Part shown: positions 15,001-25,229 of the stretch, piece by piece
How the letters are laid out: every line of letters begins with the position of its first letter
How positions within the stretch are numbered: position 1 is the first letter of the stretch
Source of the DNA: Musa acuminata AAA Group
Lineage: Eukaryota; Streptophyta; Magnoliopsida; Zingiberales; Musaceae
Reading direction: 5' to 3'
Length of the DNA: 64,000 nt
NCBI RefSeq assembly: GCF_036884655.1
Contig: NC_088339.1
Coordinates: 30,465,001 to 30,529,000 of the forward strand
Position numbers and translations under genes: made by a program
Notes under the pieces: model-generated
Seen by the model: only the letters and a program-made list of their open reading frames with translations
Told to the model about the DNA's origin: nothing
The model's database searches: none

Positions 15001-18000
15001 ACAAAAATAACACACAAAAACTTGAAAACTGACCTGTACACGACTCCAAAGTAAAGGAACAGCAACTTTGGCACAATTTCTAATCAAAACATTTGTCCAA
15101 AGTGGCTGATACGGAAATTCTAATAGAAGTGTATCAGTCTGTGTAGACAAGTTATGGTTGCTAACTATAAGGCTTTTAGGAACTGCATCATAAAGAGTCC
15201 CTGCAGCACCAGCATTTTCAGGACAACCGAAACTCTTTCCACCTGTACAAAAAAAAGCATTATACAGCACCCAGAAAATTCATGACATAGCAAACATCAG
15301 CACAAAAAAAGTCCAAAGCTAACATACAATCCAAAAGCACCAAATCAGAAAAGCTAAGAATGCAGATGAAGACACGTGATACATAAATATAATTTCCAAG
15401 GGGATAGGCAACACCATTTCCAAAGTAAAAAAGATTAAGCATGTTTATCAAGGCATTTAAAAGCAAAGTAACTACCTAATGATCAAGGAACCATACAAAG
15501 ACATGTTAAATGAGAAATTTCTAGTTAAGTTGTGTGCAGCATCATGTTGTTCAGTATGTTCCCACATATCCAAGCTATTGCAAAAGAAGCCATTGGTTAC
15601 ACAAAGTCATGAAAACCAAGCAAGCTGCATGCAGTTCAAAAATAAAGTCAATAAACAGTGCTTATTTAAGTAACAGAAATTAACCCAAACAAGCATGAGC
15701 AGTTCAAATACAAATAAATATTAATTAGCTACAAAGAACATACACATAACAAGATTTAAATACCAGAAGCCACTGTATATAGATCAGAACATGTAAAATA
15801 GAAATCTTGAATTGAATAGAGTGCCAAAAAAAATTGTGAGATATGACAGTCAGCATATACATAAAAAATACAAGTACAAATATCAAACACAAAGTTGGAC
15901 AAACCATAACATACCATGAACAAAAACATGTGGGTCATCATGCCAGCTGAAAACTTCAATAGAAACACGCCCTCCTCCACCACCAGCCAAACCACTACCA
16001 CCTGAAGCACTTATTTTGCCTGTGCCCCTCCTGCTCTTCAGAAAAAAATTAGTTAGATATTGCACAAATCATGAGGGTTTACTACTTTATTATATTCATC
16101 AAAGATGATTTGATAGTAAAGCACATTATCCAATAAAGGAACAAGAAAAACACTGCAAACATTTGTGGAACAGAATAGGCACTGATTGGCATGCATTTAC
16201 ATTGTTAAGCAACCAAAACATATTTGATCTCTTTTCTCCTCAGTTTCTGTACTAGTTCAACAAGAGTAAGTTCACTGTTCACATAGGCTGTATAACTAAT
16301 GAAGCTAAAAGTTGCAAGTATACCAAAAGATTCTTCCCAAATTTCTATGTAAAATGCAAAACATTAACATAATTAACATAGTTTTTAACAGAGATCGCCA
16401 AGGCTCCTGTGCTGGAATCACTATATGTACATACATACAATTATGTAAAATTCACATATGCAAAAAGTCCATGGTTGTATGCCAAAATTGAATAGATATC
16501 CCTGCAATATAGGTATATGTAACTATATCAAACGATACAATAGCACATCATCAACACATAATGAGATGTATAACAGTTTACATATATTAACAAACTATAG
16601 TGTACCCACAAATGTTCTAAAACTTTTTCCACCTTATAACAGAAAGAGAAGATTGCATGTTAATTTTCTATTTTAAATGAACACATTAATGTAAATTTTG
16701 ATCTCATTGTTTAGTCAAAAAATAATAGTAGAGCAGGTTTAGTCCAACAACCCATTAAAAGAACTTGCTAAATATACATATGCTCCTCCCCGAGCCAACC
16801 AGAAATGATTTCTTCTTCATACAAAATGAAAAGTGGAAAAGGACATGTTCATACACGCAACAGCAGCAAACTCATCAACAATGCACCAAATGAACAGCAG
16901 AACATTCACTTGTCATTGTTCGTGTTTATCTTTCCCCTTCCATATTTGTTCTTTCTTTTTCCTATCTGACTATACAAAGATAATCCATTTGATAAGGTAA
17001 ATGCAAGTTTCTTTCCCTTTTGTATTATTTTCAGAACTATGATCAGTTTGATTTATGAATTAAATAGAAAGCATATCCAACTATCCATTACTACAAACTT
17101 TCTTGAGACAACATTTTTCCTTTTCCTTTTCCTTTTCTTATGTTGGGTAAAAATATTTTGGAGAGATGAACTAAAAAATAAACAGAAGAACAAAATGAAG
17201 TTTTCCTTTGATGTTTAAAGATTAAAAAAATCTGGGAAAAAATAAGAATAACTTTCCAAACAATCTAGAAAAGAGTTTCCCAAATTATTTTGGTTTTCCT
17301 GCCTATCAAACATCAGATAAGAAGCTTTTCATGGGAAAACCATTCAATCGATTTCTCCACACAACCAAACAAAGTGGGTGATTCACTTTTGCACGTATCA
17401 CAAACTTCCAGAAGGATGAGATTTCCATGTTGTATGCAACCCATTTCTCTCTTTAGAATTGTAGCTAGATAGGAAAACAGAAAATGAATATACAATTTAA
17501 GCACTAAAGAGATGTTATATCTAGACTTAAGAGATTACCCAAGTATCACCAGTAGGTAAAAGCTATTCCCATCATGCGCAAGGTGCGCATTTTTAAAATA
17601 ATCGACATCTGAAGCATCTGCTTACATTTGCTTGAACTTGTCTCACATCCTTTTTGTGGTCTAATAAGACCTTTTGAGGCTTAGTGGGATGCATTGCAGT
17701 GCTTGGTGTCCCTTCTAAAATTGTTATTCCCTTCATCAACTAAAAAAGGATATGATTCCAACTTCGTTTCTCAGACAATCAATGCAAACGTGAAAATCTT
17801 TTGTAAGCCCAATAGATGATTTCTCAATTGCAAATGAGATTCTGAAAAAAAAAATGAATTATGTATTCAACAAAACTTATCTATGACTTTTTTGTATATT
17901 TAGGTCCTGTTGAAAAATATACATGACATCAGACTTGCACGTTTCACCACACCAAGAGTATAAGTTTAAGCCTCTATTTCACCACACCAAGAGTAGAAGT

Positions 18001-20720
18001 TTGAACTTGTATCAAAAAACTTCATATACATATTGAACAAAATTTAAGGCAGTTGCATTATTCAGCTTAAACAGCCAAACCAGACCAGATCAAGGTGAAG
18101 TGGACAAATATGAGCATCGACTTTAGAAAAAAAAATTGATTACAAAAGGTTAAGAAAAATAATGGTTCTTTATCCAATCTGGTTCCTTATTTTTTTCTTT
18201 CAAAACCAGATGAAACTATGCATTGCAACTGTCTACACATTTATGGTCAAAGCCCAAGCTAAAGTGACAAATCCAAGCTCCTTTATTCTTTTCATGGTCT
18301 GCACTGTCTATAAACTCTCACAACACAACCTCATCTTGAAAGTTAAGTTATATGAATAAAGATTAAACCAAAATAGAAGCCAAACAAAAACATAAAGGTT
18401 ATGTTTTTGTAGTAAAAATTATTTGATCTCGTTTAACAAATCAATAAACTATAATCTATGATGAGTTTTTTCAATACTCCATAAAGAAACCAAATAACAC
18501 CATGCACACATAAAAATGTATTGCAAACAACATGATGGCAGAAAACTAAAGAGCTCCCATGTCAAGAACCATGCCTATAGCCCAAGAAATTCATCTGACA
18601 GCATCTTTGGTTCAAAACTAACTCAAGCATGGAACTTCTACAAAACAAGGAACAATTGAAAGTTGAAACAAGTCAATTTAAACTTTTTAACACCTTAACC
18701 TTAGCAATTTGAACTTTGAAGATTAGATGAAAATAATGAATCACTCAGCTCTTCCCCCCTTTCCTCTCAGTTTTTTCCTAACCCTTTGTCTACCAGCAAC
18801 AGGAAATCATGCAGTTAAGTCCCCAGGACTCAAATGAATCACTCTCTCATAGTTGTCCAATGTTTGTCCCAAGATTAGCAAAATGTGGACAATGATCAGC
18901 CAAATCTGATCCATAACATCGGATATTCATGAATTTGTCCCAAACTGAGATGAGATCAGCAAGTTTAGATCACCAAGATCGTATAGAAATCAATGGAAAT
19001 CAATGAATCCTATCTGACCTCGTATTGCTTTTAGTTTTCTGATGCTCTTTAAGAACGAAAATAGCATACTAGACCCCATTCAGAAAAATGGATTCTATCA
19101 TTGTACATATTTAGAGCATTACTACCAACCATGGTTTGTTATACTGTCTGAAACGATACCGTATAGGCAGTGTGTATCAGTCCGACAGCTGACCAAAATG
19201 CAAACCATCCGGTACCAGGCAGTATAGCAATTAGGGGGTGTATCGAGCGATACACCTTTTGTACCAGACAAAATGGTCGAAATTTGACCGTTACCAACCT
19301 ATGTCGATCAGTAATGGTTGAATTTCAACCAAAATCAATCAAGGTTCAGGTTGAGTTGGTTCCAACAGTCAATTTGACCATTGGACCCATTTGAATGCTT
19401 ATTTAACCCGAACCCTCCCCTCTCTTTCTCACTCAGTCACTCTCTCTTTCTCACAAATTCTCACTCTTATTCAATATCAATGGAAGAACCGTTCAAAATG
19501 TGTATCGAAATTGCTCATCAATTTTCTGAAAAGAAAAATCCACCATCCCTTCCTTATTTGCATTTTTTATTGAAATAAAATTAAATTGGAATTTAGTTCT
19601 AATCAAAATACCCTAATTTGGGATTTTTCCTAATTTTTGCAATTTTTTGAAGATTTTCTAAGCATTTTTTCAAACTATTGACATGTGCCAATATGCCGAT
19701 ATAGATCGGTATGTATCGCATCGGCCAAAGACCGACATGACCGATCGACATGAAATTACATTCCTTGCTACCAGCAACCAGATGAGTATAATTAACTCAA
19801 ACAACATAGCACATGTGTAACTTACATAACCAATTAAAGTAATTAAATTAGAAATAAGCTAATTTGAATTTAGGGCCCACGTACATTTTTGCTGCGTTAA
19901 TGAAGATGCTCCCACCCGAGCCTCCACCACCCAGGGAGCCACCCTCGCCACCATCAGCAGTAATACTTCCATTAACCTCAAGCGCATCCTTGACCAACAG
20001 GTAGACCCGCCCACCCCCTCCTCCCCCATAATCCTTCTCCCTGCTCGTTGAACCACCCTTGCTGCCATAGCTAACAGGCTCTGTGAGCGTCGACCACGAG
20101 TATGCATCCCCACCCCAGGAGTCCTCTTGGGTCTGATCCTCTTTCACCACGCAGCTCGCACCCCGGCCGCCATGCCCACCGCCATCCCCATTAATCCCGG
20201 CAGGGGACCCACTAGTCCGGGGCGGCGGATCCCCTGCCAGAGCCGTCGTATCAATGGCCGCACCATCGGCGAGGCTCATGTTGCCCGCCCCAACACGGAC
20301 ACCCCCAGCCACAATCTTGGCGTTGCGCCCGATCCTGACTTCCCCAGTAAGATTGACAACGATGGAGCACCCGGCGACGGGGCAGCTAAGCACAACATCC
20401 GGGTAAAGGACGAAGCTGCCATTCGCCTTAGCAAAGAAGTCGCTGGAGAGCTCCACGCTGGTGTGGAGCTCGCAGAGGGTGTCAAAGTCGCCGGTGCCGC
20501 CAAGGTCGGCCTCGCAAGAGGAGGACGGTGGGTCGGGCGGCGACGGTGGCGGTGCCGGCGGCGAGTAATCGTGCCACAGCGACTCGTAGTTCAAGATCGA
20601 GAACCGCTCCCCGCGATCCTCAAGAGCGAAAGCCAACCGGGAACTGCCGATCTCGGGAGAGACGAAAAGGGCGAAGAGAAGGAGGAGGAGGAGGACGCGA
20701 AGGAAATACGCGGCGGCCAT
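1..20720 (-). CDS. Large glycine-rich receptor-like membrane protein, 5' 16 exons (partial)
   Basis: Resembles the plant family of Arabidopsis At5g11700/At4g32920/At5g47020, about 1,400-1,500 residues, function unknown. Exons in transcript order: 20720-19885, 16030-15915, 15242-15034, 12563-12444, 11599-11471, 11337-11212, 9926-9871, 9760-9661, 9573-9456, 6023-5814, 5539-5227, 3343-3250, 1087-979, 758-487, 405-278, 79-1. Every junction is GT-AG and the frame holds for 1,005 codons, then leaves the window. Visible parts: signal peptide (residues 1 to about 31), a proline-rich stretch, repeated glycine-rich blocks (such as GGGGGGRVYLL and SGGRIHFHW-like), a Cys-rich ephrin-receptor-like segment (about 811-867), then a membrane segment near 883-901 followed by a soluble tail. 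The start is the first ATG before the signal peptide. The extracellular location is inferred. The C-terminal third is missing only because the window ends. Confidence 0.9.
7179..7312. repeat. Small AT-rich nested inverted repeat
   Basis: TCATGATGAATA near 7180 is mirrored by TATTCATCATGA near 7218. AATGATATTTAATTA near 7191 is mirrored by TAATTAAATATCATT near 7295. The nested hairpins lie in an intron of the glycine-rich gene. This could be a MITE remnant or chance in AT-rich DNA. Confidence 0.35.
8515..8758. repeat. GTAC-rich palindromic repeat element (intronic)
   Basis: This block is packed with GGTACGG/CCGTACC words in both orientations and is far more GC-rich than the surrounding intron. 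It has imperfect terminal inverted repeats: the left end reads GCAAGGTTCGCAATACCG and the right end, reversed, ATCATGGTTTGCAGTACCG. At 8587-8622 lies a near-perfect 36-base palindrome. It sits in the glycine-rich gene's intron between the exons ending at 9456 and starting at 6023. A non-autonomous transposon is the likely origin. The short frames across it are repeat noise. Confidence 0.7.
13432..14225 (-). pseudogene. RTE-type LINE retrotransposon 3' fragment, degenerate
   Basis: Read on the minus strand, this begins with a broken reverse-transcriptase core carrying LFADDIVLVNES (the catalytic Asp-Asp is still visible). It passes through the stretch KGFRLRIKTEY and ends in the typical LINE C-terminus with RMLKRMCGVTRK and LRWYEQM. 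Several stops interrupt it. After the coding part comes a non-coding tail with the CCGATCCCAAATAGTTGAGAC-like signature and a TTG-rich end near 13,435-13,455, as in plant RTE elements. It is 5'-truncated, as LINEs usually are. It lies in the glycine-rich gene's intron between the exons at 15034 and 12563, in the same orientation as the host gene. Confidence 0.8.
17942..18011. repeat. Two-copy 35-bp tandem repeat
   Basis: TTTCACCACACCAAGAGTA starts at 17942 and again at 17977, giving a 35-base period with slight divergence. It lies in intron 1 of the glycine-rich gene. No function is visible. Confidence 0.6.
19118..19775. repeat. Degenerate palindromic repeat related to the GTAC element (intronic)
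   Basis: This block starts with CCATGGTTTGTTATACTG and ends with TTCCTTGCTACCAG, a weak terminal inverted repeat like that of the 8.5 kb element. It contains ACCGTATAGGCAG-type and GGTACCAGGC words and a short perfect hairpin at 19239-19256 (arms GTGTATCG/CGATACAC). Further GATCGGTATG-type words lie near 19,700. It is more decayed than the 8.5 kb copy. It sits in intron 1 of the glycine-rich gene and looks like an old non-autonomous transposon. Confidence 0.5.
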
Positions 20721-22207
20721 GGGCGAGGGGAGGCGAAGCTCATCAGAACGGGGAGAAACCCTAGGGCCGTCGATCGGAGGGGGGGATTAGGGCATGAGAA
20801 GGCCCCTCAGCCCGAGGGTTGGAGTTCGGGGTTTCCTCCCCCTTTCCCCTTTCCCCTTCGCTCTTTCCTCGCTTGCTCGGCTAAATTCGGTGGGAGAGAA
20901 CAGCGAGGAGCGCGACGCGAATCGCACGACGCGTTGGGGGTATCTTTTAAGGCCGCTGGCGAGAGAACTGAGGAAAAAGGAAGACAAGACACGAGTCGCG
21001 AGCAAAGAAAAGGAAACGACATTAAGAAGAAAAACGACGGTGAGGATGTGTGGGTACGTGGATCCCGCCTCGTGATTCGCAATTAGTCGATCAGGACTAT
21101 CTGGGTACGTGCCGCTGCAGGAGACTGTCTGATGATTCCGTCGCTTTTGGTGTTGGGATGTCAAAAGGAAGGCCTCCTGTTTTTACATGTTTGCCCATGA
21201 CAAATTCCAAAATGATCTTTTTGTCCCTATGAATCTGTGGTTCTCTACCAAAGAAGATTCTCTCAATTTTTTTTTTTTTATGATGCTAATATTATTTCTT
21301 AAAATATATTTTCCTACAGGATTTTTTATAATTTCAATCACAATATATTCTATATATCAAAACATTAGTTTTGATAATTGTCAAAATTTTGACCAGTTGA
21401 CAGTCTTAAAATCTTATTAAATAATATTTTAATTTTTAATTTCTTAAAATGAATCTTACATGATATCATTTGCAAGAAAAATAAAATATTGAAATTGAAA
21501 GTGCAAATGAGTAATTTCATTGTTGCATGGAATGGAGAGGAATGTGAAGAAAGATTGGGCTTAACTTGATGGCTGCTGTGTGTGTGTGTGTGTGTGTGCA
21601 TTGTTCCCACCAAGAAATGGCTTGGGGCTGAAAGAGGCACCAGGTGTGCAGAATAAGAATTTATTGAGGCACTGACCTGGGGTTATGGCAAAGGGGAGAG
21701 AAATTGACATTTGATTGAGAAAGGAGGAGTGGGAGTTTGCCTTTGGAGGTTGAATTGACTCATGTCATGAGGATCTCAGTGTGATGGGCACAACTTTAAC
21801 CATTCTAGAGGATGGAAAGAGAAGGATAAGAAGAAAAAACAATGCTTACTAAGTCAAAAATGAAAAAGTGCATTAGAGAGAGATTATTAGTAATTGTAGG
21901 ACCATTTGAAGGGATAAGATTAGCATGAGTTAGATAAGAAATCTAGGGGAGGTATGGAATGTCTTTTGAGTGTGTTTTGTTTATTCGGAGAAGATGGATG
22001 TTGCTATTCTTCTTCCATGGAAAGTGTGTTGCGTGTATCGTTGGCAACTCTATGTTACCTTTTTCTTTCCATAAAAACTTTATATTCTCTAAAAAACATG
22101 TGTATGATCATCTCGCAAAATTAGCTAATTAGCTTTAAACAAAATTAGCTAATTTTGATCACACAATCTTGCAAAATTAGCTAATTAGTTTGCACATCTA
22201 TTTAGAG
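20721..22207. other. 5' flank of the glycine-rich gene; spacer
   Basis: From 20,721 to about 21,165 the DNA is GC-rich, consistent with 5' untranslated region and core promoter of the minus-strand gene. Beyond that it is AT-rich with a TG microsatellite (about 21,578-21,599). No gene is supported here. The long plus-strand frames across 20,127-21,086 are antisense to exon 1. Confidence 0.5.
21578..21599. repeat. (TG)n microsatellite
   Basis: About eleven uninterrupted TG units in the spacer upstream of the glycine-rich gene. Confidence 0.9.
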
Positions 22208-22948
22208 CTAATTATATATTAGTTCTTATAGTTAGTTATTTTTAGTATCTCGATCTCTATAATTTAAAAAATTATATTGATATCTCTATAATTATGAAAA
22301 TAAAATATTTATGTTTATTTATCCTAACATTATCGATTTTATTAACGAAAAAATAAAAAATAAAATTTTAATTTTAATATTTAAATTTAATTTTTAATTT
22401 TTAATATTTTAAATTTAATATTTCAGTTTTATCATTTTAATTTTAACAAATGATGTTGTCGCTTAGGGCCACGAATGACTATTGTGGATGAGAAGAATAA
22501 CGGTCGGATATGAGGATTGTTTGACGTATGTATCACTAGTGAAAGGTGAGTGTTGATGCTAATGTAGATGCTGAGTAGTTCTTTTATCACTCAACAATTG
22601 CATTGATTTTAATGCATATGCAAACGAACAAAACGATTACTCGTTAACTATCAACATCAACGTAAATATATAACAACTCTCACCTCTCATTATCGTTCTC
22701 CTTATCCATAATAACCACTTGTAGCATAATAATGTTATTACCCACCACCACCAATTAAAATATTAAAATTATTTTTTTATCTTTTATTTTTATGTTTTCG
22801 TTGGTAAAACCGATGACATTATAGTAAATGGATCTAAATATTTTATTTTTATAATTATATGAATGTTAATATAATTTTTTAAAATATAAAAAAAATTATA
22901 TTAAAAGGATAGATAACTACATAAGATAATAAGATAATATGTAATTAG
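22208..22948. mobile_element. Long-terminal-inverted-repeat (foldback/MITE-like) element, copy 1
   Basis: The left end CTAATTATATATTA and the reversed right end CTAATTACATATTA match. The similarity continues inward for roughly 250-300 bases as inverted arms, including ATAATTATGAAAATAAAATA-like blocks and a GGGCCACGAATGACTATTGT-like block at about 22,468 mirrored near 22,710. The centre is short and no transposase frame is visible, so the element is non-autonomous. A second, diverged copy begins at 63,481. I could not see a convincing target-site duplication, so the superfamily (Mutator-like or other) is open. Confidence 0.75.
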
Positions 22949-24734
22949 TCTCATCTTAGTTTTTAAGGAGGACAAAGTTATGCCAAAATAAAAAATAAAA
23001 TTATCTAAAAATAATAAAATTGACTTTAGATATGTCAATTTGCACAAGAAATCATACCTCCTACTAATTAATTTATTGATAAATATATTCAGATATGTGA
23101 TGGTCATCATCTGAACCAGCTAATTCTGTGAGTACAGTGTGGTCATCTAAATTTAAATCCAGAAATGTATTCACTTACTAAACCGAATGGACTGTGCATG
23201 TACAAACACACAGAAAAGCCATACATAAGAGACAAAAAGAAGAAACATTTAGGTAAATTCTCAAATCAGGTATCACATCAAAACTTAGTTAGAGAAACAC
23301 TTTCCAGTTGATTAGTTGCTTCAATGGCTTATTGCCTTTAAACATGTTTAAGGGAAACAGTGTAACAGAATAGCTTCTTAATCACTGGGATCTTGTGAAG
23401 CTTTCTTGAGGCATGAGGGTTTTGTAGTTTGGCTTCAGTTTAATCTTCTGTAGACCAACTTGTTTGGCTAAATTTAGGTCTCCACTAGTCTTGACAAATC
23501 TTGAGATAAGAAGAGGTCTACCAGTCCCATTCAGAGGATATTTTGAGCAACAAGAGAACAGACCCCATTCCAAGCTAACAATTGGATCCATCAATATTAA
23601 CTTTATGTTCAGTTGCATCTGATTAATCCTCAGTTGTTGGAATTCATGTTTTTTTCGATAGTCAATTTAAGATGAATTAACTCGTAAAATAAGAACCCGA
23701 GTTGAAATTTTAAATTTGAGTATCTAACTCATCATCGTCATCGTTTGTTTTGATATTCTACTTGACTCGCTTAAATCATGTTTTAAGTTTCATCTACAAA
23801 TTTAAATAGAAAAATATATTCGGATCTTATCTGAGTGCCTCGATAGATAGTTAATTATGTTTGTATTTTAATAAGATAAAAACTTTCTTCTAAAATATGT
23901 TAAAATCATATTATACCTATCTTCCACGGCATTAATCACTTACAACTTAATACCTTTGTTCTGTCACACTCTATTGCCTTTGCAGTGACAAATGTTTTCA
24001 TGCTCAAGAGAACCTCATACACTGTGTCTTCATGGTGCATTCTTGGAAGTTACAGCATGAGGGATGCAGCCATCCTTCCATACATCAACCCCATGCCATT
24101 TCTAATTCTCCAGCATATTGAAAGTTACAGCATCTTTCCACTCTTCAGAAAACTCTACCAGATACATGATGGCTTGACTCTATTTTTGCACTCATGAACG
24201 TCATTAGAAAGTACTTAATTCAGTGTTTGGAGCTTAATCTTCAAAGTTCCTTCAATAAATGAGCTTCACGAATTAGCAACCATTTCTAAATGCATTGGCA
24301 CCTTCATGCTTTTCTTCTAATGCTCGACCTCTTCTTCACGAGAGTCATGCGAGTGTTATAATCTCCTCCACTTATCATTAATCGTGGTCTAATAATTGCT
24401 TGCCTCAATAAGTTCACCATCTCTAACCTGAACTATGATTTGAAATTGATTAAGGGTAATCAACATTTAATATGTAATGATGATTAACAATTAAGAGTAG
24501 TAAAGGACAATTATGCCTCATCAGCAAATCAATGAACAGCTAAAGGGGCAAAACAACTTTTCCACGCAAATGAGAATCTTTCTTTCATAAAGATTGAAGA
24601 AGCATTTCATTGAGAGAATCAAATGCAAGAATATTTTGAAGCAAACACAAAAGAGAAGAAAAATTATGTTCCTGCATGCATGAAGAGAGGAGCGGTTCTA
24701 ACACCACCAATATATGCCCACTACATGTGTAAGT
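22949..24734. other. Gene-poor spacer
   Basis: AT-rich, with no recognisable coding exon. A 78-codon minus-strand frame at 23,382-23,618 has reasonable composition, but I recognise no family and see no partner exons. Confidence 0.5.
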
Positions 24735-24860
24735 GGGATTGGCAGCGGTTGACAGGAAGAGACGTGAGCACACATGGATTCGAGCATGCAGACTTTTCAT
24801 GCAAGAGATCACCATGGGTGCTCACTCTCTTCTGTCAAACTCCATCAAGCTCGTTCTCTC
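24735..24860 (-). ncRNA. MIR156: MIR156 precursor hairpin
   Basis: On the minus strand, bases 24837-24818 read TGACAGAAGAGAGTGAGCAC, exactly the canonical plant miR156. The opposite arm (about 24769-24750) reads GCTCACGTCTCTTCCTGTCA. The two arms pair almost completely, with two single-base bulges, and the pairing continues into CCATGG/CCATGT towards the loop. The loop region holds a small secondary hairpin (GCATG/CATGC). The mature strand is on the 5' arm, as in known MIR156 genes. miR156 represses SPL transcription factors and holds plants in the juvenile phase. A minus-strand TATATATAA near 25,212-25,222 could be its TATA box. The 140-codon plus-strand frame at 24,623-25,045 is antisense to this transcript and is unlikely to be a gene. 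Confidence 0.92.
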
Positions 24861-25211
24861 CTTGTAGAAAGCCTGCATGCATCAAGATCATCCATGGAGA
24901 AGGCCAAGCTGGTGAGAGACAGGAGGAATTGCCGGAACACCGTAGGGTTTGTGTGCTTGATAGAACACAGCAGGATTTGAAGGATTTATATAGAGGTGGG
25001 AAGTACCAGAGGGAACCTGTTTTGCACTTTGAATGGAATCAGTAGTCACTTGCTCTATCTGCCACTACTCTTTATAATAAGCATTTCCTTTTTCTGCTCC
25101 TATCAAATCTCATCCTCATCATACCTGTAAAGCTTTTAGGTTGTATGAAACCCCCATCACCACTGCTCTCGCCTTCCCTCTCAACCAATCAATCACCTTC
25201 CATTCCTTACA

Positions 25212-25222
25212 TTTATATATAT
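25212..25222 (-). promoter_or_regulatory. Candidate TATA box for MIR156
   Basis: TATATATAAAT on the minus strand, about 375 bases upstream of the mature miR156, with CCAAT-like words just beyond it. The spacing suits a pri-miRNA leader. The assignment is inferred. Confidence 0.45.
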
Positions 25223-25229
25223 CTCTTCA

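Noticed and set aside
20127..21086. 319-codon plus-strand frame
   Set aside because: It is antisense to exon 1 and the leader of the glycine-rich gene, whose signal peptide and conserved exon chain are convincing. GC-rich DNA often leaves the opposite strand open.
23382..23618. 78-codon minus-strand frame
   Set aside because: Plausible composition, but no family, no partner exon and no clear gene context.
24623..25045. 140-codon plus-strand frame
   Set aside because: It crosses the MIR156 hairpin on the opposite strand; no family resemblance.
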